Source: Phalacrocorax aristotelis
Lineage: Eukaryota; Chordata; Aves; Suliformes; Phalacrocoracidae
Direction: 5' to 3'
NCBI RefSeq assembly: GCF_949628215.1
Contig: NC_134279.1
Span: 15,212,041-15,276,040 of the forward strand
Length of the DNA: 64,000 nt
This document shows, piece by piece, positions 14,201 through 27,500 of this stretch. Under the pieces are notes generated by a model that saw only the letters and a list, made by a program, of their open reading frames with translations, was not told the origin of the DNA and ran no database searches. Numbering within the stretch: position 1 is the stretch's first letter; each line of letters opens with the position of its first letter. Position numbers and translations under genes: made by a program.

Positions 14201-17200
14201 GTAACAGGCGTGAACCATGTTACATAGTCTGTGTCTATCCGTTCCTGGGATTTTTGTGGGTAAGCACTGCAAATTATAAAGGCGGCAGTTTCTTCTGCCT
14301 GCTCTCTTAGAGAAGTTTTCTCTCTTTCTGAACAAGATTTCTTTCCAAGTTACATCCATTTATTTAACCTCCCTGGGGCCTGTGGGCCCGCATCAGCAGA
14401 GAAACTGAGCTGGAGTCTTGGGTCAGATGTGAGTAGCTGCTTGTGGCTGGACATGTGCCTCTGGCTCTGGTGGTGCCTTGTGCTGGAGAGATGGTAAACA
14501 GAGAAGCATGCTACCCTGCAGACCTTTTTGGAGGCTGCAAGATCACTGGGAGTTTGGCCTTCACTTGAGCAAAACCAGACTTTTTGGTACATAAATTAGT
14601 ATTATTGCTGAGAGGGGTGGCTGATATTGAAGTACAGCATCAGATTGGGTGGGAATGTTGGCATTAAAAAGCAAAATCAAAATAAAAACCCAGCAACCCA
14701 ACGGTTCTGGATGTCCTATGATTGCGCTTGACTTCAGCCATCAAAAGGTTTGAGTGGCACTCGGAGACATCTGCATCATTCCCAAACTGATAGAGAGTAT
14801 GAATGTGGCATGAGGAAATCCTAGCTGCAGATTGTGCCAATGTCAGTGTCAGCCAGCAAATATACACAGGGCTTAAATCAAGCTGTCTATGAGGAGTACA
14901 TTACAGTGTTCCCTGTAAAGGCTGTAAAACTGCTAGCGGGGATAGAGAGCAATGTAATATTTTATCTTCTACACCCACAATCCTCAATAAAGCTGATATC
15001 ATTTCAGTGATTTCTTTGGTTTTAGGGCTTTTTAAGTCTTCTTTGAGCAACACTGTATTTCTCCTTTTCCCTAAACTCTTCTCTTAAATCTGTCAAGGAC
15101 AGTCCTTGCTGCTGGATGGCAGTTGTGGTTTAATGGTAGTTTACAGGCTGAAACATAGCCAAGGTGTGACTTGAAGAAAAAATGACAAAAAATTACTCAG
15201 CATGCAGAAAAGCCCAACTCCCTCAGGCGCTGGATGCGTAGCATTGTAAAAGATGAGGAGTCCTCGGACACTGCAGCTGGATGGAGTGAAAGGGTATGTG
15301 CCTGCCCTGTCCAGGACTAGCAGATTTGGGGTGCAGGGGCTGTGATGGGCTGCACCCTCACTGTAGAAATGATAGTCACAGTCCTACCTGAGAGACAGGA
15401 GGGTTCCCCAGTGCAGTCAAATGGCTCTGATCAGTTTTGTTGTGGTTTTGGCACTGAGAACAAATTGTCTGTGCATGTCCCGAACAGTATGTGATTTTAA
15501 TCTCTAGAGCAAACTTTTCACCATGTATTTGATACAGGTGTTGCAAGTCCATTTGTGGGCAGCAGTTTTGTTTACCTGTTGCACAGTTTACTGCTGGTGA
15601 AAGTGTCGTTCAGGTGCAGCAGGATAGCAGAACAGAAATTAAAGGTGCCTGAAAACCCATGCTCTTCAGGGAGAGTCTCCAGCAGGGGGATGGGCTTCCT
15701 AGCATGTCCTAATTTAGTGGCTCTGGGAGTAAACTGCTAGCCAAAGATGAAAGCAATCCTGACCATCCCTGATACCTTATGTCCTGTCTCCAGAGCTGCA
15801 CATATTTTGAGGGCAGGTACTTAAACCTTGTGTCTTAAAAAGGCAAAAATAGAGGTCCTTGTCCTGCTGATGCAGACTTCTGTAGTGCTCGTTCAGTGTC
15901 ATGTGTTTGCTTTTCTTTAAATTTTGTGCCATGAGGAAGAAAGTGGCTTCTGCTAAGCCACTGAGCCTGTGAAGAACAGCAGTCACTGAACAGTGCCCTT
16001 TTGGGGATACGATAAATCCTCCTGACAATTGCACTGTAAGTTCTCATTGTATGTAAACCTGTATCAATTTCAAAGCCTCTTCAGGCTTATCTGCATGTGA
16101 GTTGTTTGGCAAGGATAAGAGAAGTCCAAACTGGCTGTTGCAGATATTGACTGATTCTCAGGTTAATCGAATTCCACTTTTGTCATCAGTTATCACCTCA
16201 TAAAACTTTAGTTTCTGGAATGGGAGAAGCAAACGGATTTTGATTTGTTGTAATCAATCCATTGTAGAGAGAGTTTTTGAATACTTTGTCCAAGCAGGAT
16301 CTTGACTCCTTATCTGTTTTGTGGGAAGGGTTTTTACTGTGGTGCTCTCATGGGATATCTCAGGAGGTTTCTGAAGCAATCTGCTAGTTGAATGCTGCTT
16401 TTGTGTACAGCAAGGTGCAAGTTTCTGTGTCTGCTGTTCACCACTTATTAAATTAAGTAGTAAATTAGCTGGTTAAGCTTGCTGGGAAGAAAGAGAGGAA
16501 AAGAGGGACCCCTTTTTGGCACAGTGAGTTACGAAGCATCCCAATTTCTTGCCACGTGGTAGAAGTGCCCTGCTGTTTGCTCTCCCTCTCCCCCCCTGCC
16601 TGCTGTGGGGCACTTCTGCAAGCCTTGCTAGATCCCAACCCCCTGCTTTCATTTGTGTGAATCACCTGGCTGTGCCTCAGCTTCCATTTGTCTTGGGGTG
16701 AGTAAGTCAGAAACAGCTATCCATGTGTGATTTCTCTGAAGAAAAGTCAAATCTCTTGTCAAATGAGAGCCTTATATAGGCACAGACAAATGAGGTTGCA
16801 GGGAAAGAGGCTCCTCATCTCCTCCTCTCCCTCCAATGTAAATAGTGCAGCATATGGGAAACAGATGAGTGACCTTTCTGTGAGAGTGCTAAGGACAATG
16901 CTTTTTGACTTTATTAAAAGTGTTTCCTTGCATTGCTGTTTACCTTTTTCTGGGGAAGATCCTTCTGATTGGGCACTGTAGCTCACTGCCCTCTTCCTTT
17001 AACGTGAGGAACATCTTCCTGGCCTTTCCCTTTCAGCAGTTATGCCAATAGCTGGATGGTTCCATTGAATCTCTTGTTTATAGGCAAGAAACTGGTCTTG
17101 GATGCACTTTGCTCACTCTAATTACGCAGCTTTTCAGTAGTTTTTCATTTCAATTTCCTTTAATGATGTCAGTTAGGAAAGGATGCATAAATGACAGGTA

Positions 17201-18533
17201 CTTTCAAAACACATGCCTTGCTGGTAGGTGAGAAGCCAGTCTGTCAAAGTGAAGTGGTGTTCCCCGTGGCCAGGTGGCAGGTCAGTGTGTGGAAGCAGCA
17301 CGGGTCCTGCTGTGGAGCACCCCCAGCACCTAGTGCTGTTGCATCCTCTCCCACTGTGCACAGCCTGGCCATGGAGCAGGTGAGCTCTGTTGGGGACGTG
17401 GCTGTTCGCCCTGGCTGTGCGGCTACCCCCATTGCCATGTTCCTGGGGAGCAAGAGGTGTTCTCTGTGCTTGTCCCAGCCCTGCCATGCCCAGCAGTACC
17501 CATGCTGCTGTCATGTGGTGTCGCATGTGTGCAGGGGGGTGTCCTGCCAGGAGCCGCTAAGTAGTTTTGCTGATACATTAAAAGCGGGTTTATGTGTTTG
17601 CACAAGCTGCAATGCCTGCTGTTATATAACTGGCAAATATTAGCATTGCTTTTGCTTTGTACACTTCCCCAGAGCTTCATTGTGCCTGGGCTCGTGAGCC
17701 TGGTTGAAGGCAGATGTAGGTGCTGCCGTGGCTATTTCCTGGTCCCCTTCAGGAGCATTGGTGGAGTGCCAGGGTTCCACCAGGCCTCCCTTCAGAGGTC
17801 CTCACTGTGCTTGCGTTGGGGAGCCCCAAACCCTGCCTGGCAGGCATGTGATGGTCACTGCCTGGGCTCCAGCAAAATGGGTGGGGGAGGTACAGGGACA
17901 GTCCCTTGATCCAGATCCAAGTCTGGAGGCTTTTCCAGAAATCACCTTGTTGCTCTTACTCAGAGATATGTTCAAGGTTATATTCTGAACTGCACAAGTT
18001 ACAATTCTATTGCTTTTCTATTTTTTTAATGGCATTTGATGTTCCCATGAGACCAAGAACTGGCATTCAAGGGCCTGGTACATGATTCCTCCAGTTAAAC
18101 ACACCTCTACTTTGCCTTGTCCAAGCTTAGGGCTTCATACTGGCTTCTTTTTCTGCTGAGTGCACATGGGTGCATAGAAGAATGCAAGTCATGAAACGAG
18201 GAATCCTGTCAGCTGAATGAGCACCATTGTTTAATGAGCTCTGTTGCTCTTTGTTATTTCCTTAAGAGATGCTGTTTGGAGACACTTTCTTTCTTTCTTG
18301 TCTGTCTTAGAATATATCTTCTACTAAAGACTTGAAAACAACAGGCTTTGTAGAAGTGTATTATTAACTGCCCTTCTGATGGGGCTTTTAATTCTTATTA
18401 GCACTTTATTATTGATGGACTTCCATGAAATTTATAGAACCATTGGTAAGCAAATGTTTGAGTCATCTGTTTGCCTCATTTCAGTTTGTAAAAACAAAAC
18501 AAACTCATGCCGTTTCCCTCTTTTCTGTTGTAG

Positions 18534-18578
18534 CAAACCTTCCCCAGCGATGTCCAGTCTATTGAAGAAATTTTGAAG
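18534..18578 (+). CDS. AFF1: AFF1 window exon 1 (45 nt)
   Basis: The exon encodes [15 protein letters not shown] and is phase 0 at both ends. It follows a pyrimidine-rich acceptor (tctgttgtag) and ends at AAG|gtaggt. In AFF proteins this short conserved segment sits directly before the EMTHSWPPP signature, as it does here. It is too short to stand out as an open frame; a longer frame over it, from 18379, is out of register with the gene. Confidence 0.9.
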
Positions 18579-21500
18579 GTAGGTCCTTTTAAATAATAAA
18601 GCTCTGTGTTTGCTTATATTTTGCATGTATTAAAGTAGTGTGTGGGGAAAAAATACCACTCTGCTGCTGGTCTGTCAGCAGATGTTGCAAACACTAAAAG
18701 TGTGTTTTGGGGTACACTGTGGGGAAGTAAAGATAAACATTAGCTTCAGATACAGCTGAAGTTGTAAGACCTGTCTTTCTATCAGTATGGAAGTGTAATA
18801 CAGTCTGGTACTGTCCAAGAGCAAGACTGACAAGTCATCTGAAACAGCTAGAGCTGCTCGTTTGTCAGGTCAAGGACTTGCCATTACTGAATGCATTTCT
18901 TCCAAAGGCGCTGGGCATGCTGCCTCTTGTCCATGCTGCCAGCCCCAGGAGCATGCACCTGCGTCCCTCCCACCTGCAAGCACGTGGCACTGCTGCTGGG
19001 CCTTCACTGTAATTCTGGTCCATTCGTGCAAAGCTAAGCCAGCTCTGATGCAAAACTCTCTCTGTAACTTTGTGTCAGAGCTGGCTCTGTGAGCAGCGCA
19101 CAGGCCCCCAGTAGGTGGGTCTGAGTACGTGTCACCCGTTCACTGTGCACGGTGTGAAAATGCACTCTGATCTGCAAGCTGGTCATGTTGATACTGAGAA
19201 GACAGTGCCTTCGTGTCGAATATTATTTTGAGACATTGAAGTCGTAATGGAAGTGTTTGGTTTCTGTGATCAATTTCCCTCACTGTTGCTTCAGGTTGCA
19301 AAATCCTGATGCCTTTATTGCTCTCACGAAGCTGTTGTTGGGGCAGCTGTTGTTTAGCTGAAAGGTAGCTGTGCACAGGTGCTCACTAGCTGCACAAGTA
19401 CTCCATCTGGAAGTGTTTCCTTTCATGTTTCATGAGACATTCTGTTTTCTTGCCTGTTAGTAATGCATAACAGTCTTTTTGTAGCAACCACAAGCAAGCA
19501 TGTACAAATACCTGAAGAGGTGTAGTGCAGTATATTGAGGAGTTTATAATCTATTCAAAGATTGCATAGCTAGTAAATGAAGTGAGCAATGAACTGGACA
19601 GTGGGAGGCAGAAAGGAGAAGGCAAGGGTGGTAACAATATGATCAAATAGTTAACCCAGGTTAGCTGTAGGCTGCTTCTAGTTCTTGCACAGAAGCCCCT
19701 GTAGGTTGATGCCTGCTTATAGAGCCAGAGGTAGCAATGTGGTTTCATTCCCTGTAAATCTTTGCATTCCATGTTATTCCTAATAGATACAGAAACTAGA
19801 GACACTTCTGAACTTTCATATTTGTACCTTGATGAAAGAATGGCACTTGTAAATTATGACACAGTAGAGATTTTCACACTTCAGTCTACTTGGTGCCAAA
19901 GGTACAAAAACAATGTACTTTGCACTGACACGTTCCTCATTAATTTCTTTTAAACCCCTGAGCAAACTGTGTGTGGTGCATGTTCATCATGAGATGTGTT
20001 CAGCATGAGCATAATTCCTAACCTGAGCTGAGCAAAGTGCCAGTATTGTGTTACTCTACATACTGCTTTCTTGAGGAAGTTGCCAGGGAACAATTGTGAT
20101 GACAGAAACTCTGGATGGGGGTGGTGGGTGCACACATTGAGTGCTCTTGGGCTGGGGGGTGTGGAATCCTGAGGTAACTATTCCCGAGTATCAGGAGCCA
20201 AGAAAAGTCTGTCTTGTGTGAGTTCAACAAGGTGGTTCTGAATTTGACTTCCCCAAAGGCCTCTGCATTAACCCCCATTAAGATATTTTAGTGCATGTTC
20301 AAGGCAGATCCTTGTCTGTGCTAGGCTTTTCATGTGTGTTCATTGCAGTGCAAGCCAAGGCTTTAGTATGCTTGTCTGGGCCCAGCTGTGTAGAAGAGGC
20401 AGGCTGGAGGTTGATCATTCCTGCCAAACCCTATCCTGTTGCCATGGTATTTGTGCTCTGTTTTCACCTGGACCATGGCTGAATCCAAGAAGCTGGGACC
20501 TGGTAGTAATGGTGGGTGAGAGTAAGAGCAGGGGAACAGGGCAGAAGGACTCCTAAAGACACAGCACATTGGGCGGTCTCTTTCTTCAGTTTGAAACCAC
20601 ATCCCAGAGCTCTGCGTCAAAGACATCTTTGTCGGTCAGAGCAAAAGCCAATGTTTCAGGCAGAATAGCATGGGGAACGGCTGGCAGTCAGAGTTCTCTG
20701 GCTGACCTCCTCGAGTTATGAAAAGCTTTTTAGAGTGCTGTTGCTGTAAGGGGATATAAGAACTTCCGTAATAGGAAAGTCCTGCGCTTTGAAAAACCCC
20801 AGAACTACTCATATATGGCTTTTATTTACTTTTCCCTTTATTAACTCTGATAGCTGTAAGGCTGAGGCCTAATCCTGCAAACACAGTAAGTACTTAACTC
20901 TCCACAAGCTTCACTGAGATTGCTGTTACTTGGGCAATGCAAGTATGTTTGCAGAAAAGGAGCAAGTCCTCGCCATGGTCTGGCTGCTGTGCTCAAAGTA
21001 GCGCAGCAAGAAGACCTGCTGTCTCTTGGGTTTACAGTTGGGTCAATAAAGACTTCTCGGTAGATCCGTATGAATCCCTTAAGCATAAAACTTCACCGTC
21101 ATGTATCAGCGAAAATACTGTAAGCTGCTTCTCTCAATCTCTTTCCAGGAAATGACCCACTCATGGCCACCTCCCCTGACAGCTATTCATACGCCTAGTA
21201 CAGCAGAACCTTCCAAATTTCCGTTCCCAGCAAAGGTAAAACACTCTCTTTTTGCCAGGGCTTTTGATAAATTAGAAAAGGGCCTTCTGGTTTTTGCATG
21301 TGTTTTCATCTGATTTTGTCCCCATTTTATAGCTAAAGGCTGTTAGGGGAGATTAATTTTAGAAGTCAGATAAATTAAAGCACAATGGATCTTGAGTTGT
21401 GTAACAGCTGCTTGCAACGCATCGTTTTCCTGAGAATTAGATCAGATTGTGCTTCTGAGTAATTGTTTTTGAGTCAGCTATATGGTAGCATAATTATCTT

Positions 21501-24500
21501 TCCTCTTTTTTATTTTTTAAGTAAGCTTTGTATTTTTAGAGTTGTAAGATGTTTGAGCCAGTGGGGAGAGGGATGAATGAATAATGTTTCAATGACTTAC
21601 ACATTTGTTATAATCATGGGCTTCAAATGTGACTGCTTTTCAGAAACATTTTAAGCATCTCATCTCTGCAGCACAAAAAACCCATTTTATCTTTATTGTC
21701 AACTAAAATATTTGCAGAGTGTGTTAAACAGAAGTGTTTGGCAGCTCTTAAAATTTTTAAAATATTTATTCAGAAATGCACATACCACTAGTGTGCTAGC
21801 AACACATTTTTGGTGGCCGTAGTACATATAATTTCTGTTCGTGCTAAGCTACATCAGGCCAGCTATGACTTTGAAGTGTCCAGTAGTCTAACTTTGACAA
21901 ATTAGTCAAAGTATTTATTACAATAAGTAACACGTGGAAAACAAATCAGTGATATGCTGCTATTAAGAGAGAGCTGATTTATTTTATTCTCAATTTGCAC
22001 TTTGTCCTTTCTTTCTAGGAATCACAGCATGTTGGATGTGTAGCACAGAATCAGAGTAAGTGGAAATCCAAAGAAAACCCACTGTTATGTGTGTATTGAC
22101 AGATAGTGTTGTGTGTTACACACTGAGAACATCAAATGTTTGCATTGATTAAGGAGCATGATTTCCTGTGCTCCTTTGAACAGTGATGACTTTAGAAAAT
22201 GCTTAAGAGATTGTGTACGTTCATTACCTAGAAATTAAGGCAGCAGTTCAGCAGAGAACAAGCAGTATTTCATTAGGAAACCCCATTTGGAGTGATGAAT
22301 AATCTCAATGGCAAACAATTAGACCCTGGAAGAAAGTGACTTTTCTAATCTGATGCTCAGAGACCATAGGGTAAAATATGTTACAAGTGAGGTAAATAAA
22401 ACCAACTGATTCATTTTTTATTTACAGAACAGTATGATGCACCTTCAAAAGCGTTGCCTAGTTCTCTACCAAGAACATCGTAAGTAAACAGACTCAGTTC
22501 CCATCTCTACTGTGCAGTTACTTAAAGGAACCTGGAATGAATTAAAATTTGCTTTACTTGATGATTCTGAAGACTAAGGTTTTATCAGTCTGATTTTTCT
22601 CAGAAAATTTCAGTGCAGGGAATTTTCACCAACAAACATCAGTGTTTCATCATTGTGATGACTGTTAAAAACAAAACAAAACTGAAGAAAAAAACCACAC
22701 CAGCTATTAATGTACCAGATTGAAGTGGTTTTTTGCTCTTTTCATCTGTGGCTACTTAACATCTCACACTTAGTGCTAGTCAAACTACTAATAATGCATT
22801 CAACTGACATAAATTATAAAGGATACAAACTGAACCTGATCTATTCTACATATTGTTTTGAAGCCTATGAGGTCTAGTAAAGCTGCAGCTATGAAAACTG
22901 TGAAAACTACGGGTGAAATTTAAAAGCTATGGTATAACTTTCTGCAATTGCCCAAGGAAAAGTTTTCTAAAAAGTGTTGTCTTAATTTTGTTTTTATTTA
23001 AACAAACAAAAAACCCTTTCATGTGGACTTTCTAAAAACCTCAATTTATATTCTAATAATGTTAGCTAGTTGTGAAATGAGGTAAAGATGAAATGTCTAT
23101 AGCTTTTTTTAATAGCAATGATATATTTCTACTTTTCTTTATGTATTTCTTTTTCCTATCATGTTTTCTCTCAGAAGAAAGCTTCTTATAATTTGAGTCT
23201 CAGTGTAAGTTGTTTATGCATAATCACTACAAAAGTTTTACAATCCTGTGAAAGGAGTGCCAACTAATAAATGAATCACTCCAATTTTAAGTTGGTGGAT
23301 GAAATAACTTGGTATTGTTCTTGTAGGTGAAAGTGGTTTTCTACTAATTAGGTTAATTACAGGAATTGCTTGGAAGTAGTTTTGTGGGGGCTGATGTTAG
23401 TCTTTCAGGATTAACCTGGCCAGATGGCAGCATTGATAGGTTCTGAGCCCCGAGTAACAAATAGATATCTTTTCATCTCTGGAAGGCTAAGGGGTCCATG
23501 TGCAAGGCAATTGCTAAACCATTAAATGCCTATCAGTTCATATAATATATAAAGATCTCATGTTACTCCGTGATGTGTTGTTCCATGGAAGGCTGCAAAC
23601 TACAGACTACAAAGCTTACTTCATTTGTTTTGCCTTTACTTATAATGAAAAACTTAATTAAAAAAACCCAAACCGGGCTAGTCACAAGTCAGAGGAGGAG
23701 CAGCTTTCCATCTTGGTTGAGATTGTAGAATTTTGCGGTCAAGCTCTGTAAGATCTGTAAAACAACCCTTTTCATACTGTTCCAGCATGATGCAGAGGAG
23801 CCTTCGCTGGCTGGGAGTGTGGGATACTGTCTTGCTGAGCAATCAGCTACTCCCTTAATCCAGCCTTTATTTTGCTCCTCCTCCTTCCACCCCAGCTTGC
23901 TCCTCCTGAACTGTTTCTGGAAATTTTCATTGCACTATGAAAAATACTAGTTTCAGTTGCTCCAAGCTCTGTCTTCCTCCTCAGCTACCCTACAACCATC
24001 ATCTTTATTTCAGCTCTTCCTAGATGCTTGTAAAAATCCCTCTCGCTCTTCAGTCAGTTGTACAGGTGGCAGAGAAAGAAGAGACTTACTGTAGATAAGG
24101 ATCTGAAAATACTCCTGTCTTAGCCCAAAGGTCCAGAACTATAAATATGGCATGGTACATAGCTCTGTCCTTAGCCAACCTCCCCTCTCTGCTCAGCATC
24201 CTTGTGGGCGCTTTAGAGCCAGTGTTCATCTACCAGGGACATGCATACCTACAACTGACGAAGGGAGTTGAAGCAGGAGGAACAGGCTTAGGTTTATATC
24301 CAAAACGGAGTGAAGTGAGATTTGCTGAAGGACTTCTCTACGTCTTTGCCTTGAACTGATGCATCCCTTGGTGGTTTTTTTTTGTTGTTTTTTTTTTTTT
24401 TTCCGTTGTTGTTGTTGTTGTTTTCATTTGCACAACAGGGCTTGCTTTCTTTGCTATTCAAAGTGCATGTGACTGTCTGAAAACTCAACTGCCTGGAGTA

Positions 24501-27500
24501 GCTCATGTTACAGAGTGTAGCTGGCTGAAAAGAAACAGCGTTTGTGCTAGTTAATTAGAGGTTGAAATCCCGGTGCATTTGTGTGTCCAAATGAAGCATT
24601 CAGGTTTACAGAGCATGCAAGGGTTTCCCAGGTGGCTTTCATTCTTGAATACAGGCCCAAAGTTAGCACCTGACTGCGCTGGAATGGAAGTAGCCCTTTT
24701 AAAAGGGGAGATCCCAAGCTCATTCTTGGTTGATGCATCTTTAACCTGGCTGGCAGAGAGAGACCAGCCTGTATTTTCAGTGGTGGTGTTTGGCAAGTGA
24801 TATTAACTTTAGTGCGGCTTCTCTCACTAAAAGAGCTCTTTTTCAATAGCTTTACAGGGAGATTGACAGTGTGTATATAAGCTGCAAATGAACAGGTCCT
24901 GCAAATAAAAACTTGGCATCTATTAACTCCTGAGCTAATCAAAGCATTAAAATTGTTAACGCAGATTTATTTTCTTTAACTAACTATTTAACAATTCGTT
25001 GAAACCTTGTTTTGAGGCAACTGGCTTTGTCTATCCTTACAGAAGTATGACTCATTTAAAGTTTTAGTGTTCTTTCTTGATCCTAAACTGAATGTAAGTA
25101 GTTGCAATGTTCTCTTATGCTGATGCATTTTATTTACCAGAAGCTCAGGTGAAAAAGGCAGTCCTTTTTATTACAAACAGTTAAATTAGATTTAAAAGAA
25201 GACCTAGGTAGTGTTTCCTTGCATTATCCTCTTACCTCTAAAGGAAATGCATCTATAGTCCACAATTCTTAAAGCGAAACAAAAAAATGAACTCTTTTAG
25301 CAACTTTTTAGCGTCCCTGAAAGTTTATTCACTATCACCTTTGAAGGACTACTTCCCCTAATGGGTTGGGAAAAAAAAAAAAAGAGTTCATTGAGATGCC
25401 AGTAGACATTGGCCAAAGTGCCCAGGAGTGTGGAGAGTGGCAAGTTTGGAGAGTGGCTGTATTGTTGCTATTTCTTTATTTCTTTCTGTGTCTCAGCAGA
25501 CTGGCAGTGAGCTTTGGCTCTAGCCCGCATGCAAAGTTGGTGCATGCAGGATTGCTGCAGACTGCATACTGTTTGCCTTCTGTAGGAAATTCAGGGTCCT
25601 TTTTTTCCGAGGTGGTGTCTCATAGTGCTTCCCTTCAGTGTTTACTCTAAAAGAAGAGGCAAGAGGTGATTTCCACTGAGAAGGTGTGTGAGGAAATAAG
25701 GCAGTGGAAGCTGGGAGGTGGAGGAGGATATTCACAGGGGAATGGCAAAGTCAAAATGCCTGAACAAAGAAAGCACATATGTGTTTGCGAGTATAATCAG
25801 ACAGAGCCCGTGTGGCACTGAGAGCCTATTCTGCATCAGTGAGAGGTACTTGGGGCCTGTGGGGTCAGTACCATTGCAGGAGGCATCACCTGTGTGGGAG
25901 GGGTTGGATCTGTACTGGTAGACACAGGAGACCTCTGGGGTTTCTTCATGCTGTCCTGCTCTGTGGACAAGACCAGATTCATCACTTCAGGTTTGTGGAA
26001 TTGTCATTCGTTGTGAGACCGTGGCCAGCTTTGGCAGTAAACATGGTCCTATTTCAATGAAATAGGAGCATGCATGTCAACTGCTTTGGTATGAGTGTAA
26101 AAATAATTTCTTTAGTTAGTGGGGATAGTGTTTAAATAAGGGAATCACTTTTTTATTCAAGGTTTTTACTCTTTTGTCATGGAATCATAAAGGGAAACTG
26201 CTCAGGGTCATTAGAGGTGACCCCCAGAGCCATAAATCTTCTTTGCTTTGTTCATAATTTGACATGAAGGCTTGAAAGAGTGTGAAGGTTTTTGTAGTTT
26301 TCCTTTTCCTAACAAGCGTCAGAAACACTAACTCTCTCCACACTTTTCCAAGGTGATGTGGTTCACTGGGAATCTTTCATGTTTGTTTTCTTGCTATAAA
26401 ATGTGTTGTCATGAGTGGTTGGAGGCATATTTTTCTTATTTGGGCATGAGAACAGTTTCACACAGAGAATCCTTAGTTTTGACCTGATTGATTAAAATCC
26501 TTGTCTCAGCTCCCAGGCTTTTTATCCTGTTTTTAGAATGAAACTTCTCTGGGTTGAGGAGTCAGTCTCCAGCTAGTTTCAAGATTTGAATCACTATAGT
26601 TTTGAGTAGAAAGAGTTTTGCCTGTCTGTTTTCCAGCTCCTTTTGGGATGCCTGAATGATTGCCAAAGAGGGGGATAACAATTTGGGAGAACTTTTGGTC
26701 CCTCTGCTCAAATCCTTCCCCTCCAGCCTCTTGAAGACCTGGTTAATGCACTGAAATTGCAAGCAGTAGTTACCACCTGCAGGCAGAGGAGTAAATTGTG
26801 CTTTTGGAAACATTTGCAGGCAGCCTGCTCTCTAGCAATAGTAAAACAGAGTTCATGCCTCCTCACTTGTAAACTGCTTTGAGTATCTGAACTGCTCGAT
26901 GTTACAGTTACCAGTGAGATGTGCAGGAGCATGAAGGTTGTTGTGTAGTGAAGAAATAGGAGGTAGGCGTGACCTTGGCATTTACATACGTGTGACAGGA
27001 GACTTCAGCAGCAAAAAGAGAACCCCTGTGACAGAAAAATTATTCACGGCCTCTGAGAGCAGAGAGCATGAACACGCACAGCTTCTGGTGCAAAGACGAT
27101 GCTTTCTGCCCCTTGGGCAGCCAGTGCAGGCTAATAGCAGGCTAGTCTATTGCTGTACAAGGATCAGACTTCTTCCACCCCGCCCTGCTGTGCTAGTGTG
27201 TTAGGTAACCTTTGTTGAGGAGCATTTCCCTCACAGAACTCTTTGTTGTCTGTAGATGGCAGCCAATGATACTGACCTCCATTGCAAAATGTCCTGAGGT
27301 CAGCTGGAAAGCACAGTAAAATGCCTAGGTTGTGTGTTATCATTTTATCATTCATTCAGGTAAAGACATGGTTTAGCGGACTGAGCATGCCGAATGTTCA
27401 AAAAGGATGTGGGAGGTTGGTTTGTTTTGGCAAGCGCAAACCAAGTCTTTTTCAGTGTCTGCTGCTTGAAAATGTGTCTGCCTTGGCTGATATTTATCTT

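Larger units (their letters stand above)
1..18533 (+). other. AFF1 intron (3' part), no exon recognised
   Basis: This 18.5 kb stretch precedes the first AFF1 exon in the window and is read as the end of the intron that follows the large N-terminal exon of AFF1. It is AT-rich, with many stops in all frames and no recognisable protein segment. A few GC-richer patches (about 8.0-8.3, 9.24-9.55 and 17.2-17.9 kb) have short open frames without family motifs. Small structures seen are inverted repeats at 415-455, 3759-3778 and 11169-11201, a C/T tract at 9794-9837 and AAT-rich repeats near 3075-3100. In human AFF1 the corresponding introns contain the leukaemia breakpoint cluster with KMT2A (established knowledge). 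An unrecognised alternative exon or enhancer cannot be excluded. Confidence 0.75.

Noticed and set aside
17173-17643. Overlapping open frames of 150 codons (plus) and 117 codons (minus) in a GC-richer patch
   Set aside because: Both strands are open over the same DNA because the patch is poor in TA-containing stops; neither product resembles a known protein.
26178-26195. catggaatcata, resembling a reverse CR1 terminus
   Set aside because: The flanking sequence does not match the CR1 tail, so the short match is probably chance.
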